From positions 6,760,501-6,824,500 of the forward strand of contig NC_087112.1 in assembly GCF_963855985.1 (NCBI RefSeq): a stretch of 64,000 nt of DNA, in the 5' to 3' direction. Of this stretch, positions 32,537-43,300 are shown one piece after another. Below the pieces are notes generated by a model that did no database searches, was not told the origin of the DNA, and was given only the letters and a program-made list of their open reading frames with translations. The position numbers and the translations under genes are program-made. Origin of the DNA: Ostrinia nubilalis. Its lineage: Eukaryota; Arthropoda; Insecta; Lepidoptera; Crambidae. The stretch's first letter is position 1. The number at the start of each line of letters is the position of its first letter.

Positions 32537-32899
32537 AAAATTATATTTTCCATGATGATAATGACATTTTATTCTATACCGTCTAAACAAATAAAATTAA
32601 CAATGCTTCCGTCTTCATGTGTGAATACTAAAATGCAGAATAAATGACGAAATTAAGAAAATTATAAAACAAGTTTTTTTTTTATCAAAATCGATCTTGC
32701 TAGGTTATGTAGAAAGGAACAATAATAGACTAGGTACCTACTTCTGTAAAAAAAAAATCAATGAGACCCTAGTACTACTAACCGCTGTCACTACACGTGT
32801 TTTTCTGGATCTATTCGTATTGCTGTTGGTGTACCTTTATCAATAAATAAAATAAAATAAATAAAATAAAATCAGTAGGCTTAGTGCGACTTTATATCG

Positions 32900-33025
32900 A
32901 TCGTGACAATGACATGCATTAAATGTATGATGATTGTACAGCGTCCCTAGCAGATACTTTCAAGAAATAAAATCTTAAACTTTATAGATCTTTTTGATGC
33001 ACTCGTTAGCGGCAACGGTAAATGC
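32900..33025. repeat. Diverged copy of the 31613 MITE
   Basis: AATGTATGATGATTGTACAG and GCGTCCCTAGCAGATACTTT align with the interior of the MITEs at 31613 and 5433. The termini are lost. Confidence 0.5.
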
Positions 33026-33226
33026 AAACTCGCACTAAGCACACAACAAAAAAACTTTCTCAGTTAAATTACTCCAAAACTATTAAATTTCGGATTTTTT
33101 TAAAATATCACGTGAGATTGGGGTGGGGGAGGGGGTCAGGCAAAATCTCACCAAATCTCACCAAGGGGGGCGGGGGGGTTGAAAAATAGCCAAAATTGTC
33201 TCACGTAATTTATGGACGCCCCCTAA

Positions 33227-33965
33227 GCACACAGTTTTAAATGCAAGACGCGGTTGGTAGTCTAAATTCCAAGACACATGCAATTATCGCGACTTAATGT
33301 ACTGGTGACGCCATCTTTTGGTGGCATGTATTAACTTCAGTGGCAGCAGAGGACATGCCACAATGAGTCAACTGTCTGAGTAGTTTTACAAAAGAAAGTA
33401 ATTATCTAGAATACTTCAAGCCTTTCACGTGAAGTCCTATAAATAGAGAATAAAAAGATAAACTAAACTTAACCAGTTAACCCTTACACGCTTATAACTA
33501 TTCCAAACCATAAAATTATTTTTTCTTTAGTTATATCTATTTGTTTTAGTCTAATTTAACATAAAAGTAGTACAGAAAATATAAGTGCTATGTATTTCAG
33601 TGTTTTTCAGTCGGGGACACATATGTCCCTATATGCGTTAAGGTAAACATTGCCTCATATATTGAAAATAGAATACTTCGACGCTTTTATTGCAAAATAA
33701 ATACAAATCACACTAAAACTACACATCAAATTTAATCAATAAGCTTATTTTTAATATTTATAATAAGAAATTTAAAATAGAATCTTACGTATTTTTGTGT
33801 CTGATCAAGAAAGAGGTCTATGATGAGATGAGGCCTCATCTCATCATAGACCTCTTTCTTGAAGTTAGACCTACCTAACTAGACTGTTTGTTTCAAGAAC
33901 AACTTTGAGTGTAGAGTCTTCCCCGTTCAGAAGAGTGCGTGTAACACGGATATTTGACATAATTT
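33227..33965. other. No gene recognised
   Basis: About 0.74 kb of AT-rich sequence. A short inverted repeat, GATGAGATGAGG / CCTCATCTCATC, spans 33820-33850. No credible open frame. Confidence 0.5.
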
Positions 33966-34535
33966 TTTCGTCTTGTCCATGTTTATTTTGAATCCCATTT
34001 ATTGAGAGCCTCTACTGAGGCCATAGAGCATTGATTCTAGGTCTACCAAGGTCTCAGCCGTGCCGTGACTACAATCGTTGAATCTTACTTGGGGGGACAG
34101 CATCCGAGAGGCTTCGCGACTTCTTCTTATCCAAAATACCGCAGTGTCTCAAAACCTTTGACTGAAAGTCTTTGACCAATGTGTGTTGGCTTGGCGGCTA
34201 TGACGCACGGAACGGAGCCGTGTTCCTTCACTATGGGCCTTATGAGAAGGCTCAAAGCCACCCAAAGGATGATGAGGAAGTCCGAAGGAGACTCAAAGTA
34301 ACAGACATAGCCCGCATAATTACCACACTTTCGCGGCAATGGGCAGGGCACATAGCTAGCAGAAGTGATGGCCGTTTGGGCAGAAAAATTCTTGAGTGGC
34401 GCCCATGGATAGGAAGACGCAGTGTGTCAGGCCTCATGTTCCTGTGCTGCTCATATACATTCATGTATACGAGCAGTACAGGAACGATTGTTGTGGAAAT
34501 CATCAGGGAAGCCTCTGTCCAGAAGTAGATACCCT
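33966..34535. mobile_element. Decayed RTE fragment with inverted 5' part
   Basis: 33966-34071 matches, on the minus strand, the RTE segment covering residues ~742-775 (GLSR and NMDKT region). 34073-34535 matches, on the plus strand, the segment from residue ~819 to the 3' end, with frameshifts and a ~40-bp unrelated insertion with internal repeats (TCATATACATTCATGTATAC). About 130 bp of the element is missing at the switch point. An inverted upstream part with a deletion at the joint fits twin priming, as at 27640, but no TSD is visible. Confidence 0.7.
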
Positions 34536-35434
34536 TTCATCAAGGAGAAAACCATCTTCGTTGTCACTATTGTCAGTCATCATGACTTCTAAATTTCGTC
34601 TTCCCTGAGTGAAATTTTTTCAAATCGCTTTGATGGCAAATGATTTACAAAAAAATGTATAAAACATCAATGTAAACATACAAATTATAACGAGGCAAAC
34701 AATATCCTTAGTAAGAACCAAGTTGCCTTTGACGCACATAGGGACACCCGTGTCCCAATACATATTTTTCCATAATATTCATTATGCTTACGAAGAAAAT
34801 AGAAAATAAGTAATAAAACTATAATTATACTTATTAGTGAATGTAAATCGGAAGAAACATAATGGCCAAAAAGCTGCTAAGTAATATTAAAATATTTTTT
34901 AATTTTGACGTCTAACGAATTTTTTTTTCACGTTTTGTGCCAGTATTTTTTTACACAAAGAATTGCGTTTTTTATTATTTATAGCGCATAAACATAAAAG
35001 ATAATAATAAAATTTAAGAATATTAAATTCCAAAGGGTTTAACTTAACTAGTATTACTGTAAATCGTAAAAACTATGCGGGGACAAATGTGTCCCATATG
35101 CGTGAAAGGGTTAAAAAGCCACCATAGAGCCGAGGCAGGACGCGGTTGAAAGGAAAATTCTCGATTCAGTGGGTACGTACGTCTAATGAACCTGAAAGGG
35201 CAAAAAGACGTTTAAGAACTTTAAAGAAAGTCGCGATTTGCTGACCTGAAGTTCTGTAGAGTCTGCTTTTACGACCTCTATTGAGCTTCAGGCTATACAG
35301 AGTGACAAGAGTGGGTAGTTTTAATATGACGCTAGTTGGTGCTATAACTATGCTGGGGATAATGAGATAGCTAGTCAGTTCCTCTGTGGTTGATGATTCA
35401 TGATGCCAGTTAGTGCTATAACTTTGTTGGAGAT
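34536..35434. other. No gene recognised
   Basis: About 0.9 kb of AT-rich DNA with no recognised element. Confidence 0.5.
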
Positions 35435-35572
35435 GTCAACGTGAAATTGTGAACTCTGTCAGTTTATAATATAACGCGTTAGATTGTAAACTAACAGTGG
35501 GTTAGGTTAGGTTATATTGTAATTTAACTACGTCAGATTATAATCTGACGGTATTCACAATTTCACGGTGAC
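35435..35572. mobile_element. MITE with GTCAMCGTGAAATTGTGAA ends
   Basis: Inverted ends GTCAACGTGAAATTGTGAA and TTCACAATTTCACGGTGAC enclose about 100 bp with a second inverted pair (CGTCAGATTATAATCTGACG). GGTTAGGTTAGGTT inside is telomere-like by chance. The flanking GAGA on both sides is a possible TSD. Confidence 0.65.
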
Positions 35573-35637
35573 AGAGATACTAGATAGCCAGTTCCCCTGT
35601 GATTATGATTCCGGGTGAAGCTGGCTTTCCACTTTCG

Positions 35638-35751
35638 GCCTGCCGGGCTAGGATACACGCCGTGATATACTCCTATCAATGATTTTAGACGTCACAATCG
35701 ATAAAATGACGCGATAACTGCTTATCGCGGCGAGCATCTTGGGCCTAGGCC
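35638..35751. mobile_element. MITE, second copy of the 8300 family
   Basis: GCCGGGCTAGGATACACGCC at the left, GGCCTAGGCC at the right, and an interior with CGTGATA...GATAAAATGACGCGATAA that aligns with 8300-8423. Diverged. Confidence 0.6.
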
Positions 35752-36906
35752 ACTTGCCATCAGGTGAGATGCAGGCCAAGAGCTTCTCCATTGTCGGAAA
35801 AAATTAGAGGATACGAAAACGTAGACACTTTGTAACCCAAACACATCACTGGAAGGAAACCGAGTCATTATATTTATTTTTTTGACAACGATCAAAGTTA
35901 TATGGTGACAAGTTGAAGCAACTGGACACAAGAAGTTACTCGTAGCAAAGATAAAATTATTGCAGCATAAATTAAACTAACAACACTAATATAAATACTG
36001 AGTAAGATACGAGAGACAGCTTGTAATAAGCATTGTCAATCGATCACTCTTGCGACATTAAAATGATATAGCTAACCATTTATTATTAGTCTGTGTTTAA
36101 ATTAGCTTTGTTTTTGTAAATAAAGATCTTTAAACATTCGCAATCATTATACAACTTTCTACTTTCGTTTGTAAATGATATAACTGTCATTACTCATTAT
36201 CATAATGAACGGACTGGAAGACAAATCTCTAACTAAGCGATGCAAAACTTCTTGGAATTTTACTGCTGTAATAAAAACTAAACTGCAATAATAACTAATT
36301 AGATGTAAGATTAACTGATGGTTTTACTTGTGTCTATGATTAATGTGATAATATCTCAATGATTTCTTATGGTAATAGCAAATAACTCTACTACCCATTA
36401 TAGAGTCTGCCGTAAAATTACAATTGAACGTCTACTTCATACAAATAAAAGGTTAAAATTCTTAAACGATGTATTTGTTACGGCACTGTAACAAGTGGGA
36501 TAACTTTTAAACTTACGCCAATATCGGCCTTTATAAACGTGTCACAAGAAACTCGCACACCGCGATGTAACTCAGCACAGCGACACCTATTGACAGATTT
36601 ACAAACTAAAGTGACTAAGAATACACTGTGCTGTTTTAGAATGTTTTCTTTTTTGTGTTTTATTCTCCTTCTATTTTTATTCCATTTTTTTTTATGTTTT
36701 AACTTAACATTTCGGAGCCTGAAGATTAATGACAATTGATATTGTTTGTTTGTGAAAATTGTGAATAATATAATACATTATCATTATGGTCATCTTCATC
36801 AGAATCAAGGTCAGGCATTGACTAATCTAATACCAAGCACGTTAAAACAACTGACAAACAAATGAGCTGTTCTTTCGTCAGCGAATACGAATCGCTCGAA
36901 ATTTTC
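35752..36906. other. No gene recognised
   Basis: About 1.15 kb. It opens with CACTTGCCATCAGGTGAGAT, a phrase common in lepidopteran repeats (recalled). Open frames at 36478-36739 on the two strands overlap each other and show no domain. Confidence 0.45.
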
Positions 36907-36914
36907 CACGGGAG

Positions 36915-37085
36915 TAGGGTTGCCAGGTGTCCGGCTTTTTACGGTCTTGTCCGGCCTGTCCGGCTTTTTATTTGACTGCCGCGCAAGGCGAAAGACGAGC
37001 CACAGAATAATATGAAGCGCACGCATCAGGATGCTGGGCAACCGATGATGATAGTGCTCACTCGTGAGCTAGCACACACACCCTA
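36915..37085. mobile_element. hAT-type MITE, first of a tandem pair
   Basis: Starts TAGGGTTGCCAGGTGTCCGG and ends in ACACCCTA. The flank CACGGGAG (36907-36914) and its variant CACAGGAG (37086-37093) form an 8-bp hAT-type TSD. The interior has three GTCCGGC/TCCGGCC repeats. Confidence 0.65.
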
Positions 37086-37093
37086 CACAGGAG

Positions 37094-37347
37094 TAGGGTT
37101 GCCAGGTCCAAAAACCCAAAAGCCGAACTCGGTGCTTAGTTTGGCCGGATTATTTATTCAATTCGCGGAAAATAATGTTTGTACTAAAATTTTTTTGTGG
37201 CCCCCAACACATTTTTTTTTATATTAGTGCTACTGAAATGCGCTTGCAATTGGAGGTAGCGGTTTACTCCAATTGCAATGTGGTGTTTTAGATGGGGATT
37301 CTGTGGGTGTTCATTTAAGGCCCTGGCCCGAACACCTAGCAACCCTA
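37094..37347. mobile_element. hAT-type MITE, second of a tandem pair
   Basis: Starts TAGGGTTGCCAGGTCC and ends CACCTAGCAACCCTA. It is bounded by CACAGGAG on the left, shared with the first MITE, and CACGGGAG (37348-37355) on the right. GCAATTGGAG and CTCCAATTGC form an internal hairpin near 37250. Confidence 0.7.
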
Positions 37348-37679
37348 CACGGGAGGCTGAAATTTTTCAAACGCACCATCATTTGTTAGCCGGACGTGTC
37401 CAATAACAACGATAATATTAATTTTCGTGCCGTTCGCGGTTTAATGGTCTTGTTAATTGCGTGCGAAGTACATAATTAACCACCGGTGGAACATCCAGCG
37501 CAGAACGAATGTGATGGTATAGTTTTGTGCCAGGTACATAAACATATATACAATAAATCTGTTTTTGTGCCATGTCAAATTAATTTTAGAGGAGTTTTTG
37601 GTTCAAGATTTGGTTTTGGGGGAAAACTTTAGCCGAGCATTTTGCTGTAAACATCGGGAGTTGTGCGGTAACATTACAT

Positions 37680-37733
37680 ACAAAAATAAAACACCCGAAC
37701 TGAGAACCTCCTCCTTTTTTTGAAGTCGGTTAA
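37680..37733 (-). repeat. End of the AACCGACTTC repeat family
   Basis: On the minus strand it begins AACCGACTTCAAAAAAAGGA and continues with GAGGTTCTCAGTTCGG. The body of the element upstream is not clearly delimited. Confidence 0.5.
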
Positions 37734-39316
37734 AAATACGCTGTTTATTTTCTTTTATCGAATTTACCTTTTTCAGGTTTAGGATATTGCTTTTGGCAAG
37801 AAGTAATGTATGTAAAAGAGCTTTTTAAAATCCTACTTGCAAAATAAATGAATTTGAATATGAAAACTGCAGGTAAATAATTTGTTAAATACGTAATACA
37901 TAGAAAGACCTTTACTTATTTACATAAAATCATTTCCTTTGCCATAAATTCTTTCATATTCGCCCAATGTAAACATGTAATTTTTTAACGTCTTCGAATT
38001 TCTGATAACCTGTGGTTATTTACAAACAATGTTTCCACCCGATTTAACTGACTGTACGGGCGTGATAACTGTGACATATTTTGAACTCTACCACAAGGAA
38101 ATAAGGTTGATCATTACCTCAAAGCTTGGAAACATCTCGCGCCGAAGGGACGCGGTAACACGCCTCGTTTTCTTGGTAAATGTTTATTTAATGCCAGAAA
38201 TTAAGGTTAAATTAATCAGCTCTTTATGGCTTTGAAGAATTTAACGATATACAAACACGGTGTTCTGAGAAAACAATACTTGTTACGATAAGTAGTAAGT
38301 AGTTTTTCTAATGGCTATATCAACAACGTCTATAACCCAGCAAAACTTTTTGAAGAAATTTCGCTTATTCTTATTAATACGATAAAATACAGAACCGCAG
38401 AAGTAAGTAATCGAAGAAGAAATAATACTCACTCCAACCAAGGAAGTGTTAACAAACATTCAACGTCATAAATCGTCCCTCGACACCTCATAACTGGCGC
38501 CCACCGTGGGGCCGAAGGGCGCACCTAAAACAATTTCCCATTACACCCCACAGAACTGAAGAACCAGAACAAACACTCTAAATGCCATTACGTTAAAGAC
38601 CAACCTCCTTTGTTACGCTACATGGTCTGCAATTATTTGGCGTCAATACGAAATCAACCCTATAATTGTTCCATTAGAGCTGATTTTACTTAGTTGGAAG
38701 CGTATCTAGGGGAAGCTAAGGCAAAATTGAAGGTTGAAGTCGCGAGACAGTCTGGAGTTGTGAAGACCATTGTTTTGCAGCAGCATCGTAAACAATATTA
38801 CATCAGGATTGATAAGTACGTTCAAAACAAAAGGCTTTGCTCCATTGACAACGAACAATACGGAAACTTCGATCTTCATAATCGAATCCGACCTTATTTT
38901 ACCTTTAGGTAACATTTTTATTGTTTCATTTGGCACAGTCAGCAGACGGCATAAAACCGGGATCGGCCGACCCAGATACGGGATTAACGACGTAAGTGCC
39001 CATATAAAGGCTGAAGAATAACACACGGTTACCAAAACACGAAAGTTTATTGATAATATTGTAAACTTACAAACGTGCACGTGAGACTATAAAAGGTTAA
39101 AATCTAAAACGGGCAGAGAAGATTCGGGATTTTATGATTGTTGTGATGTTGTGTAAGATATCTGAAGTGCTATTAGATCGGTAAATACTGAGTTACCTCA
39201 TAGTTTACAGTTTTGAGCCAAAATTACCATAATAGCGGTTCTAGGAAACTTTCTGAGTCGAGATAACGAAAGTCTTGAGGAACTTCTCGAACTATTGAGT
39301 TCTGTTAAATTCCATC
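37734..39316. other. No gene recognised
   Basis: About 1.6 kb of moderate composition. Open frames at 38029-38235 and 38694-39080 on both strands lack motifs and overlap antisense to each other. Confidence 0.5.
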
Positions 39317-39321
39317 CTTAG

Positions 39322-39523
39322 TGTTTAATACCTCCATGCTCAGCATACTGGCTGATTCGATATTTTTTTATAAAAAAAGAAAAAAAGGAAAAAAAGCTGT
39401 CAATTGTTTTTACATACTTCGCAGCTCGCTTTTTGTCTGTAACACAATACAATTTTTCTGCGTCGTATCAAATCAAATATTATCATCGTCGTTTTCTTAG
39501 ACCTACTGGTCAAACGTACTCCA
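39322..39523 (+). repeat. BEL/Pao 5' LTR
   Basis: TGTTTAATACC...GTACTCCA, 202 bp, apparently identical to 45194-45395. It holds an A-rich stretch (TTTTATAAAAAAAGAAAAAA) that may include the promoter. I could not assign a primer-binding tRNA with confidence to the sequence just after it. Confidence 0.9.
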
Positions 39524-39662
39524 TATTTTGTGTGGTCATTTCGAGCACGAATAGCTCTTTGGATTCTACAGTCAATAAAAAACGCTCATCGAAAACTCTA
39601 AAATTTCCAGGTAGCACTTTTTAGCACGCCATTGTTAATTTCGTAAGCCGAAAATTCAAACT

Positions 39663-40316
39663 TTATTGTATTACTTTTACGTTATTTAAACGTTGACTCA
39701 AGCAAACACAGTTTTACTTGTCAATTATTTCGTAAAATCGTAATAAATAACTCGTCTTTTCAAACTCATTTTCATCGTTGAAAACTTGAACATTAGGTCG
39801 TATTGTCAATATTCATGATCAATTCAATCGTTATTGTATTACTTTTACGTTATTTAAACGTTGACTCAAGCAAACACAGTTTTACTTGTCAATTATATCG
39901 TAAAATCGTAATAATAACTCGTCATGTCACACTAATTTTCATCGTTGAAAACTTGAACATTATGTCGTATTGGCAATATTCATGATCAATTCAATCTTTA
40001 TTGTTTTACTTTTACGTTATTTAAACGTTGACTCAAGCAAACACAGTTTTACTTGTCAATTATATCGTAAAATCGTAATAATAACTCGTCATTTCACACT
40101 AATTTTCATCGTTGAAAACTTGAACATTATGTCGTATTGGCAATATTCATGATCAATTCAATCTTTATTGTTTTACTTTTACGTTATTTAAACGTTGACT
40201 CAAGCAAACACAGTTTTACTTGTCAATTATATCGTAAAATCGTAATAATAACTCGTCATTTCACACTCATTTCCATCGTTGATAACTTAACATTTTGTCG
40301 TATTAGCAATATCCAA
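39663..40316 (+). repeat. 167-bp tandem repeats in the BEL/Pao leader
   Basis: Four direct units begin at 39663, 39831, 39998 and 40165 (marker TTATTG). The last stops one base before the gag-pol ATG, and the start-codon region (CAATATCCAAAATGGATGAT) looks like a modified start of a fifth unit (CAATATTCATGATCAAT). 167 is not a multiple of three, so the units are not a protein repeat, although each carries the same ~60-codon chance ORF. Confidence 0.88.
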
Positions 40317-40317
40317 A

Positions 40318-43300
40318 ATGGATGATGATTCAAAGTTAACTTTACTGAATACTCGTCGGGAGTATGTATTTCGTGAGATTCAAATATTGTACGATTTATC
40401 TCAACATATTACCACAGACAGGAGCAAACTTGCGATATTTAAAAGTCGTTTCAAGCGCATAGATGCTATTCGAACTGAATTTGTCGAAATTACAGACGAA
40501 ATAAACCGGTTAATTTTAACAATTAATCCAGACACACAAATTGATTACAAGAAGGTAGAATCATTTGATTTATTGTATTATTCCGTTGTTTCGGTTGCTG
40601 ACGAGGTGTTGCCGTCGTTAGTGTCAAATTCTGCCGCGGTTGCGAGTAAGGTCAGTGACCCCGCGTCATCAAAACAATGTCCTCAGGTTCGTTTGCCAAA
40701 AATCGACCTACCAAAATTCGATGGCAATCTTGAGTTATGGCGAACATTTTATGACACATATCTTTCTTTAATTCATGAAAACGCAAACCTCAGTACTATT
40801 GAGAAATATCATTATTTGCTTTCTTGTCTCACTGGATCTGCATTGTCAATAGTTAAAAGCATACCAGTAATTGCTGATAATTATGAAATTGTCTTCAACG
40901 CATTGATTGAAAGATATGATAACAAAAGAATTTTAGCTGTCAATTACTTGGAAAAAATATTTAATTTCACACCATTGAAAACAAATAGTTTCAGTGAATT
41001 GCAAAAGTTAACTAACTTGCTAGTAGAATCTGTTAATGCTTTAAAAGCAATGAAAATTTCAAATTTGGGTGAATTTATTTTATTCTATCTTGCATCCAAG
41101 AAATTAGATTCTCAAACCCGTGAGCGTTTTGAGAGTGAGAACTTTAAGGTTGGAAATATAGTACCTGAGTTTGAAGACTTAAAAACATTTTTGTTAAATT
41201 ACATCAAAATTTTAGAAGCCTGCGGTCGTTCTACTAAAACAAACAATTTTCAAAACTCAAATTCTAAGCAAGGTGCAGAACTTAAAACAAATTATAATCA
41301 CAAATCTTCTTCTTTTCCTATTGAATCGGGATTGTGTTCAGAGACAGGGTCGAACTCATGCACAGGGCCGTATTTGACTTCTGATGATCACGGGGAGGAT
41401 TGTAATTCCGAACCAGACTTGAACACAGGGGTGTATTCAGCATCAAATAAATTCCCTGACTGTTCATGTTGTGGTTATTCTCATCATTCTATTTACAAAT
41501 GTCCAGTTTTTCATGGAATGTCAACCATTGATAAATTAAGTTTTCTTAAAAGAAAAAACCTTTGCAGCAATTGTTTACGCCTGAACCATCAGGTAGATAA
41601 TTGTTTTTCTAAATCAAATTGTTCAAAATGCAAGCAACGTCATCACACACTACTTCATGAGGATGTGACTGCTTGCCCCAGTACCTCTTTGACTGTCAAG
41701 CAGTTACCTAACACTGATACTTCAGTGAATGCAGTGAATGCTAGTGCCCATGTAACTCATGGCCAATCGCAAGTGATTTTAGGCACATGTGTTGTTCAAG
41801 CTCGTGGTCCCAGCGGTGTGATTAAGGTTCGAGCCCTTATCGATAGTGGAGCCCAAGATTATTTCATGACTTCTTCGTGCGCTCAGCGGCTTGGCTTGCC
41901 ATTGCGGCGCTGTATGATTACAGTTGCTGGACTAGGACAAAATACTGTACACCAGGTGAAAGGTGTGACGTCATGCGTTATCCACCCCTGTTTATCTGAA
42001 GAACCTCGGTTTGAAATCTCACCAATCATAATGGATACCATTACAAATAAAATGCCAACAGCGCAAGTACCTTCACACGTTCGAGATTCTTTTAGACACT
42101 TGGTGTTAGCTGATAAGCAGTTTGATAGACCTGCAGAAATTGATCTGTTGCTTGGAGCAGAGTTATTTCATAACATCTATGATGGCCAACGTTTGTTTTT
42201 TGGCTCTGACTTGCCAGTAGCTCTTCACAGCGTGTTCGGATGGGTGATCAGTGGAAAATTAGATCTTTCTTGTCGACCACCAACTTCAACCACCTCTCTC
42301 TTCGCTTCTACACTTGCCCTAGACAATGTAGTCAAGCGTTTCTGGAAAGTTAAAGAACCTCCTATAGTAAAGATTGTTAACCCAGAAGACGTGAAGTGTG
42401 AAAACATGTTTTCTGATCTTGTAAGGCGAAACTCAGATGGTCGTTATGTGGTGCCTATAATGCTTAAGGATCCACTTGAAGAATTGGGTGATTCGCATCA
42501 AATGTCTATGTCTCGCTTGCATAATTTGGAAAAGCGACTTATTCGTCACCAACAGTTGAAAGCTGACTATATTCAGTTCATGCAAGAGTGTTCTGATTTG
42601 GGACACATGACTTTAGTGGATTCACCTTCAGGTGCGAATGGAAACATCATACCACATCATTGTGTGATTCGCCCGGAGAGCAGTAGCACAAAACTCCGTG
42701 TAGTCTTTGATGCTAGCGCGAAGACTGGAAATGGAAAATCATTAAATGACATTGTTTATACTGGACCGAAACTACAGAATGACATTGTTGATATTATCAC
42801 AGCACTTCGGCTGGATGGTATAGTTTTTACAGCTGACATAGCTATGATGTACAGAAATATTGATCTGCGTCCCGAGGACAGACAATATCAACATATATTC
42901 TGGAGAGACTCACCGGAAGAGACTGTGAGTGAATTTGAATTAAACACTGTGACTTACGGTGTGAGTAGCTCACCTTATCTGGCTATTCGTACACTTCATC
43001 AGTTGGCTCAGGATCATGGTGAGCAATGGCCTCGTGCAGCAACTGCATTGCTCAAAGACACCTTTATGGATGATATCGTGGTGACAGCTCCGTCGGTGGA
43101 CGTTGCCTTAGAAATAAAAGACGAGCTAATAAACTTACTCGATTGTGGAAAATTTGAGCTGCGTAAATGGAGCAGTAATTCTCTTGATTTTCTTTCACAT
43201 CTTCCAGCTGATCATTGTCAAACACCTAAAGCGTTTTGTGATAAAGAAAATCAATGTAAACTCAAAATTCTGGGCATTCAGTGGGACCCACTCAATGACA

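Larger units (their letters stand above)
31779..33223. mobile_element. 1.45-kb DNA transposon, TAA target duplication
   Basis: Ends GGGGGCGTCCATAAATTACG and the complement at the right, extending to GTGAGAC, flanked by TAA (31776-31778 and 33224-33226). Both subterminal regions are G-rich and contain ATCTCACGTG-type repeats. The 3-bp TAA points to PIF/Harbinger. The interior is filled by other repeats and encodes no transposase. Confidence 0.75.

Noticed and set aside
36478..36739. Overlapping antisense open frames of 66-85 codons
   Set aside because: No motif and mutually antisense in low-complexity T/A-rich DNA.
39803..40325. Three consecutive ~60-codon ORFs with nearly the same peptide
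   Set aside because: They are the same chance frame recurring in the 167-bp tandem units; the unit length is not a multiple of three and each stops at the next unit.
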